Under the pieces are notes generated by a model. That model was not told the DNA's origin, made no database searches, and was given only the letters and a program-made list of their open reading frames with translations. DNA of 64,000 nt, taken from Magnetococcales bacterium. GTDB lineage: Bacteria; Pseudomonadota; Magnetococcia; Magnetococcales; Magnetaquicoccaceae. Positions 53,538 to 62,070 of this stretch are shown in pieces. Position 1 is the stretch's first letter; every line of letters starts with the position of its first letter. Location: assembly GCA_015231755.1 (NCBI GenBank), contig JADGAZ010000011.1:1-64000 (forward strand), read 5' to 3'. Both the position numbers and the translations under genes were made by a program.

Positions 53538-53771
53538 TCAGGTCCGCGACAGAATACGCGAGGCGGCATCCAGGGTATCGATGGACATTTTGGTATTGGC
53601 CTTGCGGGTTTCGCGCTTGATCTTGTCGTAGATCTCTTCCCGGTGGACCTCCACATCACGGGGGGCATCGATGCCGATGCGCACCTGATTGCCCTTGATG
53701 CCCAGCAGGGTAATCTTGATCTCATCGCCGATGTTCAGGCTTTCACCGATTCTGCGCGTTAATATCAACAT
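53538..53771 (-). CDS. csrA: CsrA carbon storage/translation regulator
   Basis: A protein of 77 aa. [37 protein letters not shown] is the CsrA signature, with Arg at the RNA-binding position near residue 44. CsrA binds GGA motifs in mRNA leaders and often controls flagellin synthesis. GGAAGGG precedes ATG 53771. It is the last gene of the flagellar unit, 93 bases after flgN. Confidence 0.97.
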   Translation of the reverse strand: MLILTRRIGESLNIGDEIKITLLGIKGNQVRIGIDAPRDVEVHREEIYDKIKRETRKANTKMSIDTLDAASRILSRT

Positions 53772-53864
53772 GTCGTCATCCCTTCCCTGGGGGCAATGGT
53801 CTACAGGGTACGCGGGGTTTCCCCACCCCGCGCGATCCTTGGACAGCCCATTGCCAATGGGTCG

Positions 53865-54380
53865 TTAGAATTGCTTGGACAAAAAATGATAGCTCGGTCC
53901 GCTTTGCCGGAAACCGCGTCGATCATAGGCGGTGGATTGCCCCTGCGCGCTTCCTTTCAGAGCGCGCAACATGGTCTCGGTGGCCACCAACACCCCTTTG
54001 AAGATCGCCTGATTCTCCCGATTGGAGCGATCCGCCTGTTCGATGCGGTCGCGCAATTTCTGCCGATAGGCCAATAATCCGGTGTTGCCACCCATGGCCA
54101 AGTCCAATTCTTTGAGATTCATCGCATCTTTCGCCAATCCCAGCGCCTGCCCCATGCGCTGGGATTGGGCCTGACGGGAGAGATCCATCCGTCGGATCTC
54201 CATCAATACCTCCTCCACCTGACGGGCGGCCATCTCCAACTCCTCGGGATTGCGCGCCTTCAAAGCGAGCCTCTCCCGCTCCAGAAGCGGCATCAACCGT
54301 TCAAATTGACCGATCAACGGCTCCAGCAGCGTGATGAGTCGTTGCGTTTCGGCAACCGCGTCAAAGGAGGAAGATGACAT
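53865..54380 (-). CDS. FlgN-like flagellar chaperone
   Basis: A protein of 171 aa that is strongly helical with coiled-coil character (LITLLEPLIGQFERLMPLLERERLALKARNPEELEMAARQVEEVLMEIRRMD). The size, coil and place after flgM fit FlgN, the export chaperone for hook-associated proteins FlgK and FlgL. Sequence similarity is weak, so the call rests largely on context. ATG 54380 is used; a GTG at 54398 is possible. Confidence 0.7.
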   Translation of the reverse strand: MSSSSFDAVAETQRLITLLEPLIGQFERLMPLLERERLALKARNPEELEMAARQVEEVLMEIRRMDLSRQAQSQRMGQALGLAKDAMNLKELDLAMGGNTGLLAYRQKLRDRIEQADRSNRENQAIFKGVLVATETMLRALKGSAQGQSTAYDRRGFRQSGPSYHFLSKQF

Positions 54381-54403
54381 ATGCAAAGCCGACCCCACGT
54401 GTT

Positions 54404-54712
54404 TCAGATTGATTTTTTCCGTTCCATCAAGACCTGACGCAAGATCTTGTCCGCCACCTCCAGGCTGGAAACCTGATACCGACCTCCGGCCAAAGCCTCA
54501 CGGATCGGTTCCACCAGTTCCACGCGCACATCGGGTGCCGCGTTGATCGCCTCGCCCGCCAGCCCCATGGTTCTGGCTCCCGAGGAAAATTCGGCGTCAT
54601 CCGCACGCGCTGCCGCGTTACCCGCCACTCCTCCGCCCGACTTCCCCCCCGTGCGTTTGCGGGAGATCCGACCGAGTTGACCGACATTGACGCTTTTGAT
54701 TCTCGTGACCAT
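54404..54712 (-). CDS. flgM: FlgM-like anti-sigma factor
   Basis: A protein of 102 aa. The N-terminus is basic and disordered; the C-terminal half has the FlgM pattern PIREALAGGRYQVSSLEVADKILRQVL, which binds sigma28. It holds FliA back until the hook is built. GAAGAGG precedes ATG 54712. It lies 50 bases after flgJ. Confidence 0.9.
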   Translation of the reverse strand: MVTRIKSVNVGQLGRISRKRTGGKSGGGVAGNAAARADDAEFSSGARTMGLAGEAINAAPDVRVELVEPIREALAGGRYQVSSLEVADKILRQVLMERKKSI

Positions 54713-54762
54713 GCCTCTTCCATTCCTTCAATCCCGATCCGGTCACGCCTGGACTCAAAACT

Positions 54763-55278
54763 CTAAGAGTCCCCGCCATGAACCGAACCCTCGGGGCCGA
54801 CGCGAGGTGGATTGTCCGCCGCTGGTAAATGGGTTTTGGGGGGGAAGTACGGAATCGAACCCGTATTCACCACCCCTGCCTTACCTATCGGCGAATGCGC
54901 CGCAGCGTTTAAGGAATTCTCTGTTCCTTGCGCACGATTCACGGCGGATTGGACATCCACGCCCTGCGCGATCTGTTTGGAGACCGTCTGCTTGAAAATG
55001 GCCTCCTTCAGACCCAGCCCGCTGCCATTGCGGCTGAAGTTTTTGGCATACTCCCCGTCGAGCATTTCCTCAAAAATCTTCCCGCCCTGACCCTTGGAAA
55101 ACAGTCCGCCTTTGGGATCCTCGGGCACGGTCTTGCGCATGGCCTTGAACATCTGCTGGATGAACATGGCCTCGAAATCCGCAGTGGCGTTGTTCAACCG
55201 GCGTTGATCGTCCTTGGAAATCGACGCCGAGGGTTTGGGCATCGGCGCCGGCGGCAGAGAGGAATCAATGGTACTCAC
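54763..55278 (-). CDS. flgJ: FlgJ rod-scaffold protein without muramidase domain
   Basis: A protein of 171 aa corresponding to the N-terminal half of enteric FlgJ: LNNATADFEAMFIQQMFKAMRKTVP, SKGQGGKIFEEMLDGEYAKNFS, GLGLKEAIFKQ. The peptidoglycan-hydrolase half is absent, as in many Alphaproteobacteria, where a separate enzyme (such as SagA) is used. The start GTG 55278 overlaps the flgI stop by 4 bases (GTGA), arguing for this start. Confidence 0.9.
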   Translation of the reverse strand: MSTIDSSLPPAPMPKPSASISKDDQRRLNNATADFEAMFIQQMFKAMRKTVPEDPKGGLFSKGQGGKIFEEMLDGEYAKNFSRNGSGLGLKEAIFKQTVSKQIAQGVDVQSAVNRAQGTENSLNAAAHSPIGKAGVVNTGSIPYFPPKTHLPAADNPPRVGPEGSVHGGDS

Positions 55279-56387
55279 AGGATTTCCAGATCCGCCTGCA
55301 AAGCGCCAGCGGCCTTGATGGATTGCAAAATGGCGATCAGATCACGGGGAGTCACCCCCACGCCGTTCAGACCGCGCACCAAGTCTCCGAGAGTAACCCC
55401 TTCCGGCATTTCCAGCACTCTGGCGTCTTTTTCCGTGGCGGTCACATTCGTATTGGGGGTCACGGTGGTGGTGCCCTGACCAAGCGCATTGGGTTGGCTG
55501 ACCTTCGGGGTCTCCTTGATCTTGATGCTCAACCCGCCATGAGCCAAGGCCACGGTGGAAACCCGCACATTCTCACCCATCACGATGGTGCCGGTGCGTT
55601 CGTTGACCACAATCCGCGCCCGCTGATCCGGATCCACCTGCACCGCCTCCAGACGGGAGACGAAATTCACCACCTTGCCTTGATAATCCGGCGGAACCGT
55701 CAAGGCGATGGTGCCCGAATCCCGGGCCGACGCCAACGGCTTGCCGAACACGTCGTTGATGGACTGCACGATACGATTGGCGGTGGTGAAGTCGGGATTG
55801 CGCAAGGAGAGCTGCAACTGCTGTTCCTTGTTGAGTTCAAAATCGATCTCTTTTTCCACGGTCGCCCCGCCGGAGATGCGACCCACCGTGGGATGATTCT
55901 TCTGCACCGACGACCCACCCCCCTCGGCGGAAAAACCACCCAGCACCAACGGTCCCTGAGCCACGGCGTAGATGCGACCATCCGCGCCTTTCAGCGGGGT
56001 GAGAATCAGGGTACCCCCGTTGAGGCTCTTGGCATCCCCCAGCGACGACAGGGTGACATCCAAACGGCTGCCCTGACGGGCGAACGGCGGCAATGTGGCG
56101 GTGACCATCACCGAAGCCACGTTCTTCACCTTGACCCCCTGCTCGGCGGAGATACCCATCCGCTCCAGCATCATCTTGAGGGACTGGTTGGTGAAAGCGG
56201 CACTGGAATCACCCGTACCGCTGAGACCCACCACCAGACCGAATCCGGTCAACGGGTTGTCCCGCACCCCTTCGATCTCCACCACGTCCTTGAGACGGGC
56301 GGCTTCGACCGGTGGAACGTAGACCAGACCCGGGGCCGCGATCAACAGGGCCAGGATCCAATTCGGGCTGCGGCGATAGGTTTTCAT
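55275..56387 (-). CDS. flgI: FlgI flagellar P-ring protein
   Basis: A protein of 370 aa with a cleavable signal peptide (about residues 1-29). Family motifs are DVVEIEGVRDNPLTGFGLVVGLSGTGD, SLGDAKSLNGGTLILTPLKGADG, YAVAQGPLVLGGF and LGDLVRGLNGVGVTPRDLIAILQSIKAAGALQA. It forms the periplasmic P ring. ATG 56387 is used; GTG 56396, overlapping the flgH stop, is an alternative that would couple the genes. Confidence 0.96.
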   Translation of the reverse strand: MKTYRRSPNWILALLIAAPGLVYVPPVEAARLKDVVEIEGVRDNPLTGFGLVVGLSGTGDSSAAFTNQSLKMMLERMGISAEQGVKVKNVASVMVTATLPPFARQGSRLDVTLSSLGDAKSLNGGTLILTPLKGADGRIYAVAQGPLVLGGFSAEGGGSSVQKNHPTVGRISGGATVEKEIDFELNKEQQLQLSLRNPDFTTANRIVQSINDVFGKPLASARDSGTIALTVPPDYQGKVVNFVSRLEAVQVDPDQRARIVVNERTGTIVMGENVRVSTVALAHGGLSIKIKETPKVSQPNALGQGTTTVTPNTNVTATEKDARVLEMPEGVTLGDLVRGLNGVGVTPRDLIAILQSIKAAGALQADLEIL

Positions 56388-56392
56388 GAACG

Positions 56393-57112
56393 TCACAGAA
56401 CGTTAATGGTTGAGAAGAAACGATCGAACCAGCCCGGACGCTGTTGATCGTCAATGTCGCCATCCCCGGAATAATCAATACGCGCATCGGCGATCTGGTC
56501 GGAGGTGACCGAATTGTCCGCGCTGATGTCTTCAGGCCGCACCACCCCGGAAAGAATGATGAACTGATTTTCGTGGTTGACGGTGATGTCCCGACGCCCC
56601 TCGATCCGCAAATTGCCGTTGGGCAGCACCTGGGTCACGACACAGGAGATTTTCGCTTTCAGCTCGCTTTTGCGATCGGTTTTGCCCTTCCCGCTCAAGG
56701 TGCTGTCGTTGGTTCCCCCCAAGGTTGCCGCCACACCACCCGTACCCAAGGTGCTGTTCAGGAGTTTGCCGATATTGTTGCTGCCTGCGGATCCCGAGGT
56801 GCCGGTGAGACCCACGGTTTTGCTGCCCGTATGTTCCAGTTTCGTGTTGGCGTCGCTGACCGCGCTGGAGCTTTCCGAAATGATGACCGCGATCAGATCA
56901 CCAATATTGCGGGCCTTGTTGTCCAAAAACAGGGTATTGCGATCCGTGGTCTGCCAGATGGATCCCTTCTTGGGGGTCAGGCTTTCGGGCGGGGTGGGCT
57001 GCACGACGGCAATGGGCGCCGGAGGACGTTCCGTGGCCCGCGTCATGCCGCAACCGCTCACCGCGATCGGCAGCACCGGCAACAGGAGGATCATTTTAGC
57101 CAGTCCATTCAT
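56393..57112 (-). CDS. flgH: FlgH flagellar L-ring lipoprotein
   Basis: A protein of 239 aa. A lipobox AVSGC follows the signal helix; then GSIWQTTDRNTLFLDNKARNIGDLIAVIISESSSA and ISCVVTQVLPNGNLRIEGRRDITVNHENQFIILSGVVRPEDIS are diagnostic for FlgH, which forms the outer-membrane L ring. GGGAG precedes ATG 57112. Its stop lies within the start region of flgI. Confidence 0.96.
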   Translation of the reverse strand: MNGLAKMILLLPVLPIAVSGCGMTRATERPPAPIAVVQPTPPESLTPKKGSIWQTTDRNTLFLDNKARNIGDLIAVIISESSSAVSDANTKLEHTGSKTVGLTGTSGSAGSNNIGKLLNSTLGTGGVAATLGGTNDSTLSGKGKTDRKSELKAKISCVVTQVLPNGNLRIEGRRDITVNHENQFIILSGVVRPEDISADNSVTSDQIADARIDYSGDGDIDDQQRPGWFDRFFSTINVL

Positions 57113-57140
57113 TGCATCCACTCCCACCCAAGAGTCAACC

Positions 57141-57875
57141 TTACCACGCCACCACTTCCGCCCGGCCCGGCCCTGTCACCCGGGCATCGAACCGCCGACG
57201 GCTGGAGGGATTTTCCAAAACAATCGTCTCCCCCACACGTCCGGCGGTATGAGCCACCGCGGTGGTTTCAATGTGCAGTCCCCCGCGGGAGGCCGCCACC
57301 TGGACCCGTTCACCCCGGGTCACCACCACCGGAGCCGAAAACCAATCGGACTGCAACGGACGGTTGGCCTGAATCTGTCGCGTCACCGACTGGCCCACCA
57401 CCCGCTTGGGATCTTCCACCAAACCCACCGGAGGACGCTCCAACTCGCTCTCTTCCCACTTCAGATCCGCGTCCGTCACCACGTCCCCCCGTTTCAAGGG
57501 CCGCCGCAACACCAGATAACGCATCGACTGCTTCAAGGTGACCGCCACCTGAATGACCGTCGCCACCTTGCCGTTCACCGACACTTCCACCGGGACATTC
57601 TGCCGCCCGGTCCGCCACTCCTCCGCAGAGGGCACCACCTTCCAGGTCACTTTCCCGTCGGGCAAGGTCAACTCGTCGCGGTAAAAGACCCGTTCGAGCC
57701 GCACCCCTCCGTTTTCCTGATCGAGCAACGCCTTGATCCGCTGCTCGCTCTCCCGGATCACATCGGAACGTTGCAAGACCTGGGCCTGTGCGGAAAAAGA
57801 CGCGGAAAAGGTCAACAGGCCCATCAACAGCCCCGACACCCATCCTTTCACGCTTACCCGTTCCTCAACGGCCAT
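57141..57875 (-). CDS. flgA: FlgA P-ring assembly chaperone
   Basis: A protein of 244 aa with a signal peptide (about residues 8-31). The C-terminal SAF domain is recognisable (LRRPLKRGDVVTDADLKW, QANRPLQSDWFSAP, ETIVLENPSSRRRFDARVTGPGRAEV). FlgA helps FlgI assemble in the periplasm. ATG 57875 is preferred to ATG 57881 because GAGAGG then has better spacing. It follows flgG by 37 bases. Confidence 0.95.
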   Translation of the reverse strand: MAVEERVSVKGWVSGLLMGLLTFSASFSAQAQVLQRSDVIRESEQRIKALLDQENGGVRLERVFYRDELTLPDGKVTWKVVPSAEEWRTGRQNVPVEVSVNGKVATVIQVAVTLKQSMRYLVLRRPLKRGDVVTDADLKWEESELERPPVGLVEDPKRVVGQSVTRQIQANRPLQSDWFSAPVVVTRGERVQVAASRGGLHIETTAVAHTAGRVGETIVLENPSSRRRFDARVTGPGRAEVVAW

Positions 57876-57912
57876 GGTCATGCCCTCTCGTGATCCAACC
57901 CGATCAATCCCG

Positions 57913-58722
57913 TCAACGCTTCAACTGCGCCACCTGGCTCAACATGTTGTCGGCGGTCTGAATCGCCTTGGTGCCAATCTCGTAGGCCCGTTGCGTGGCG
58001 ATCATGTCCACCATTTCAGTCACCATATTGACGTTCGACTGCTCCAACACATGCTGACGCAACGCACCCATACCGTCGCTGTCGGGCTTGGCCACCTGCG
58101 GCGTGCCGGACGAGGCGCTCTCGACGAACAGGTTGTTGCCGATGGCCGTCAATCCCGATGGATTCACAAAGCGGGCCAATTCAATCTGACCCTGACCGGC
58201 CACGAAACCGGGGGAGGTGTTGGTGGAGAAACCCACCGACCCGCCGCTTTCGATGGTGATTCCGGTATGCTTGGTGGGATCCACACCCACGGCGCCACCT
58301 TTCAAAGGATAGCCGTCAGCGGTGACGATGTTGCCATCCTTGTTGATCTCGAAGTGACCATCCCGGGTATAGGCCACATCGCCGTTGGGCATTTCGACCT
58401 GGAAGAATCCCTGACCGCTGATCATCATGTCCACGTTGAACGGGGCTTCGCTGGTGGGAACCGCGCTGCCCTGGCTGAACTCCTTGGCCACGGCCACCAC
58501 CTTGACGCCATGTCCCAACTGGATGCCCACCGGAACCTGAGTGCCGGTATCCGAGGTTTCGCTGCCCGCCGGACGCATGTTGGCGTACAGAAGATCCTGG
58601 AAATGGGTCCGGGAGTGCTTGAATCCCGAGGTATTCACATTGGCTAGGTTGTTGGATATCACATCGATACTGCGCTCCTGGGCAGACATCCCGGTGGCCG
58701 CGGTCCACAATGCACGCATCAT
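57913..58722 (-). CDS. flgG: FlgG distal rod protein
   Basis: A protein of 269 aa, typical FlgG length. N-terminal MMRALWTAATGMSAQERSIDVISNNLANVNT and C-terminal LEQSNVNMVTEMVDMIATQRAYE are the conserved rod-type ends. AAGGAG precedes ATG 58722. It builds the distal rod through the periplasm. It follows flgF by 43 bases. Confidence 0.97.
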   Translation of the reverse strand: MMRALWTAATGMSAQERSIDVISNNLANVNTSGFKHSRTHFQDLLYANMRPAGSETSDTGTQVPVGIQLGHGVKVVAVAKEFSQGSAVPTSEAPFNVDMMISGQGFFQVEMPNGDVAYTRDGHFEINKDGNIVTADGYPLKGGAVGVDPTKHTGITIESGGSVGFSTNTSPGFVAGQGQIELARFVNPSGLTAIGNNLFVESASSGTPQVAKPDSDGMGALRQHVLEQSNVNMVTEMVDMIATQRAYEIGTKAIQTADNMLSQVAQLKR

Positions 58723-58765
58723 AGCATGGTTCTCCTTACACTCGTTCCTGTTGTATGACTAGATT

Positions 58766-59575
58766 CTATTGACTGCTCAGATGACCGATCTGATTGGCCT
58801 GTCCGTCGATGCCATCCAGGGTCTGGATGATCTTCAGATAGTTCTCGAAATTGCGGTTGGCCTCGATCATCTGGGTCATGCCACGCACGGTGTTGGTGTT
58901 GGAGGCTTCCAGGAATCCCTGCTTGAATCCGCCACGCGCACCGGTCAAGGCGGTTTCGCTGCCGGCGGGAGCGGCGATGAGATTGTGTCCCATTCGCTTC
59001 AAGCCTTCCTTGGGCAATCCCACCCGCATCAGTTGACCCAACTGACCCGCCGAACTGGCCACGGTGCCATCCTGACTGATTTCCACCCCCTGGGTGCCGA
59101 TGGTCAACGGCGCTCCGCCGCTGCCCAGCACCGGGTAACCATCCTTGGTCACCATTTCGCCCCGCTCGTTGATCTGGAACGAACCGTCTCGGGTATAACG
59201 TCTGCCTTCCGGGGTTTCGATCACGAAATAACCCTCCCCATCAATGGCCACGTCCAATGGATTGCCGGTTCCTTTGAGCGCGCCCTGGGTGGTATCGGTC
59301 GTGGTACTCGGCGCCGCCGGATAGGACATGCTGTAAGCGCTTGACGCGGGGTTGATAAAGGGATATGGCAATTCCATCGGCCCCTTGTGACCCATGAAGG
59401 AATCACCAGGCAGGGGATGTTGCTCCAGGCCGGGTTTGGTCATATAGGATTCAAAGGTGATGTTGCCTTCCTTGAACCCGTTGGTGTTGACGTTGGCCAA
59501 ATTGTTCGCCAGCACGTCGAGACGCATTTCGGTACGCAAGGCACCGTTTACCGCGGCATAAATTCCACTGTCCAT
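58766..59575 (-). CDS. flgF: FlgF proximal rod protein
   Basis: A protein of 269 aa. It has the rod-type N-terminus DSGIYAAVNGALRTEMRLDVLANNLANVNT, the internal TRDGSFQINERGEMVTKDGYPVLG, and the C-terminal TMIEANRNFENYLK signature of FlgF. ATG 59575 is used in place of the TTG 59599 that opens the frame. It is the first gene of the flagellar unit, 74 bases from a good sigma54 promoter match. Confidence 0.96.
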   Translation of the reverse strand: MDSGIYAAVNGALRTEMRLDVLANNLANVNTNGFKEGNITFESYMTKPGLEQHPLPGDSFMGHKGPMELPYPFINPASSAYSMSYPAAPSTTTDTTQGALKGTGNPLDVAIDGEGYFVIETPEGRRYTRDGSFQINERGEMVTKDGYPVLGSGGAPLTIGTQGVEISQDGTVASSAGQLGQLMRVGLPKEGLKRMGHNLIAAPAGSETALTGARGGFKQGFLEASNTNTVRGMTQMIEANRNFENYLKIIQTLDGIDGQANQIGHLSSQ

Positions 59576-59647
59576 GGATGATACGCTCCCAATGGTCAAA
59601 CAACCCGATTCGATTCATACAGACATTTCACGCTTCGGATTCCATCA

Positions 59648-59664
59648 AGCAACAGGCATGCCAC
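59648..59664 (-). promoter_or_regulatory. Sigma54 promoter upstream of flgF
   Basis: On minus: TGGCATGCCTGTTGCTT, a close match to TGGCACGnnnnTTGCW with the exact 7-base interval between TGGC (59663-59660) and TTGC (59652-59649). It stands 74 bases upstream of ATG 59575 and would drive flgFGAHIJ-flgM-flgN-csrA. Sigma54 control of basal-body genes is common in many proteobacteria. Confidence 0.7.
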
Positions 59665-59824
59665 CCCATCCAATCCTGTTCATTCCAAAACATTTTCCGT
59701 GCGGCTTCGCAGGGTTAGAACCGGCATTCGCCTCCCTTTCCATCCGGATCCGGCGTCGGAACCGTGGCAGTTGCTGCCGAACGGCGGGCAAAGTTGACTC
59801 CTTGGCGGCCCCAAAGGTACGATA

Positions 59825-60634
59825 ATGATCGAAAAACACAACTCAGCCTCAACCGCCATGACGGCTCTGGAAAACCTGATGGCCCGGCTGCGGGGACCCG
59901 AAGGCTGTCCCTGGGACCGGGCGCAAACCCCGCAGTCCCTGCTTCCCTATACCATCGAGGAGGCCTACGAGGTGGCGGAGGCGGTGGAAACCCGCCATAC
60001 CGCCGCCTGGAAAGACGAACTGGGAGATTTGTTGTTTCACGTGGTGTTTCACAGCCGCATCGCCGAGGAGGAGGAAGCCTTCACCCTTTCCGACGTGATC
60101 ACCGGCATCGTGGACAAGATGACCCGACGCCATCCCCACGTCTTCGCCCCGGACGGGGAGGCCCTGCAACAGCCGGATCAGGTGGTGAGTCAGTGGGAGG
60201 AGATCAAACGCCAGGAAAAATCCGCGGCCAAGGGACCGCCCTCCCTGTTCGACGATGTCAACAGCCGCCTTCCCGCCCTGTTGTGGGCCGCCAAGGTGCA
60301 ACGCAAGATGTCCCAGGTGGGTTTCGACTGGGATGGCCCGGAAGGGGTGATGGAAAAGGTCCGGGAGGAACTGGAAGAACTGCGGATCGCCCCGACCCCG
60401 GACAACCGGGAAGAGGAGTTGGGGGATCTGCTGTTGACCATCGTCAATCTGGCGGGGCACTACCGCATCAACCCGGAGATGGCCCTGCGTCGGGCCACCC
60501 GCAAGGTTCAGGCCCGTTTTCGGCACATGGAACAACGGCTGCGGGAAAATGACCGTTCCCCCACCGACGCATCCCTGGACGAACTGGAAGCGTTGTGGCA
60601 GGAGAGCAAACAACAGGGGGAACCGGCTGCATGA
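59825..60634 (+). CDS. mazG: MazG nucleoside triphosphate pyrophosphohydrolase
   Basis: A protein of 269 aa. Two all-alpha MazG repeats are present. The first has the metal motif EEAYEVAEAVE and DELGDLLFHVVFHSRIAEE; the second has EELEELR and EEELGDLLLTIVNLAGHY. The GPEGCPWDRAQTPQSL segment is typical of the family. It hydrolyses nucleoside triphosphates to monophosphates, a housekeeping function. AAAGG precedes ATG 59825. It is divergent from flgF. Confidence 0.96.
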   Translation: MIEKHNSASTAMTALENLMARLRGPEGCPWDRAQTPQSLLPYTIEEAYEVAEAVETRHTAAWKDELGDLLFHVVFHSRIAEEEEAFTLSDVITGIVDKMTRRHPHVFAPDGEALQQPDQVVSQWEEIKRQEKSAAKGPPSLFDDVNSRLPALLWAAKVQRKMSQVGFDWDGPEGVMEKVREELEELRIAPTPDNREEELGDLLLTIVNLAGHYRINPEMALRRATRKVQARFRHMEQRLRENDRSPTDASLDELEALWQESKQQGEPAA

Positions 60635-60710
60635 TACGGTCGCGAGTCGCACCCCACTCCCGGCGGGAAGCCGGAATTTTTTCTTGAGAAAAAGCGGAAG
60701 GATCAAAACA

Positions 60711-61997
60711 GTGCATAAACGTGTCTTGATGGTGGCCTTTCATTACCCTCCGGCCTTGGCGAGCGGCACACATCGGGCCTTGAGTTTCTCCCGGGATCTG
60801 CCCGAGTTCGGCTGGGAACCCATGATCCTGACCACCCACGCCATGGCCCACGAAAAACTTGACGCCGCCCAATTGGAAGACATTCCCCCGGATATTCTGG
60901 TGCAACGGGCCATGGCCCTGGACGCGGGACGCCATCTGGCGATCCGGGGTCGCTATTCCCGCCTGACCGCCTGGCCGGATCGCTGGGCCAGTTGGTATCC
61001 CGGCGCGGTGGCCTGGGGGTTGTATCTGATCCTGCGGCACCGTCCCCAGGTGATCTGGAGTACCTATCCCATCCCCACCACCCTGATGATCGCCCACACC
61101 CTGCACCGCCTCACCGGCCTACCCTGGGTGGCGGATCTGCGGGATCCCCTGGTGACAGGTCAATACCCGACCGATCCCCTGTTGCAAAAAACCTTCCGCA
61201 ATCTGGAACGCAAAACCGTGCAACGCTGTACCCGGGTCGTGGTCAGCACGCCAGGCCTGAAACGGTTCCTGACCGCCCGCCACCCGGATCCCCCCCCGGA
61301 AAAATGGGTGATGCTGCCCAATGGCTTCGACGAAAAGACCTTTCGACGTTTCGATCATCTGGCCCGAACCCCTCCCAACCCCCACGGTCCCCTCACCCTG
61401 GTCCACGGAGGCACCCTGTATACCGGCAAGGAAGAACGCAATCCCGGCCCGTTGCTCAATGTGGTGGCCCTGCTGCGCAAGCAGGGGCGGATCGGCGCCC
61501 CGGAAGAAAACAGCCCGGAACGGATCGGCCTGCGCATCATCCTGCGGGCCACCAGCCACGACGAGATCATCAACGCCATGATCCGCAAACGCGCCTTGAG
61601 CGACATGGTCTCCACCGAACCCCCTTTGCCCTACCTGCAAGCCATTCAGGAGATGTTTCAGGCGGATGGGCTGCTGCTGTTCCAGGGGGAAAGCTTCAAC
61701 CATCTGATTCCGGCCAAGCTGTTTGAATACCTGCGGGCCCACCGCCCCATCCTCGCCCTGACCGGCGAACACGGCGACTCGGCGCGGATTTTGCGTGAGG
61801 CGGGCTTGAATACCATCATTCCCCTGGAAGACGAAGCGATCATGCTCCCGGCCCTGATGCATTTTCTCGAACAATTGCGCGCCGGGGAGGCGGAACTGCC
61901 GGACAAGAATATCGTCTCCGGCTACTCCCGTCGCATCCAGGCCAAACGATTGGCCGAACTGTTCGATGCGCTCATCCAGTCCCCCGCCCAGAACTGA
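60711..61997 (+). CDS. Glycosyltransferase family 4-like protein
   Basis: A protein of 428 aa from GTG 60711, which has GGAAGG 6-8 bases before it; frames further upstream overlap mazG. The N-terminus VLMVAFHYPPALASGTHRALSFSRDLPEFGWEPMILTT is the GT-B donor-type start with the typical PP.SGG-like loop. The middle has LPWVADLRDPLV, and the C-terminal lobe includes LIPAKLFEYLRAHRPILALTGEHGDSARILREAG, a GT4-type nucleotide-sugar region. The sugar and acceptor are unknown; it may act on surface polysaccharide or flagellar glycan. Confidence 0.85.
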   Translation: MHKRVLMVAFHYPPALASGTHRALSFSRDLPEFGWEPMILTTHAMAHEKLDAAQLEDIPPDILVQRAMALDAGRHLAIRGRYSRLTAWPDRWASWYPGAVAWGLYLILRHRPQVIWSTYPIPTTLMIAHTLHRLTGLPWVADLRDPLVTGQYPTDPLLQKTFRNLERKTVQRCTRVVVSTPGLKRFLTARHPDPPPEKWVMLPNGFDEKTFRRFDHLARTPPNPHGPLTLVHGGTLYTGKEERNPGPLLNVVALLRKQGRIGAPEENSPERIGLRIILRATSHDEIINAMIRKRALSDMVSTEPPLPYLQAIQEMFQADGLLLFQGESFNHLIPAKLFEYLRAHRPILALTGEHGDSARILREAGLNTIIPLEDEAIMLPALMHFLEQLRAGEAELPDKNIVSGYSRRIQAKRLAELFDALIQSPAQN

Positions 61998-62070
61998 AAC
62001 CCATAACCAATGATCGCCATCAATACGACAACAACACCATTCATCGCAACGCATTCAAGGATAACGCCCC

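Noticed and set aside
54834-54935. A tRNA-like T-arm (GGGTTCGATTCC on minus) at the end of flgJ
   Set aside because: The stem does not pair at positions 50-51, no acceptor stem or D-arm lies about 76 bases away, and the segment is inside the open flgJ frame.
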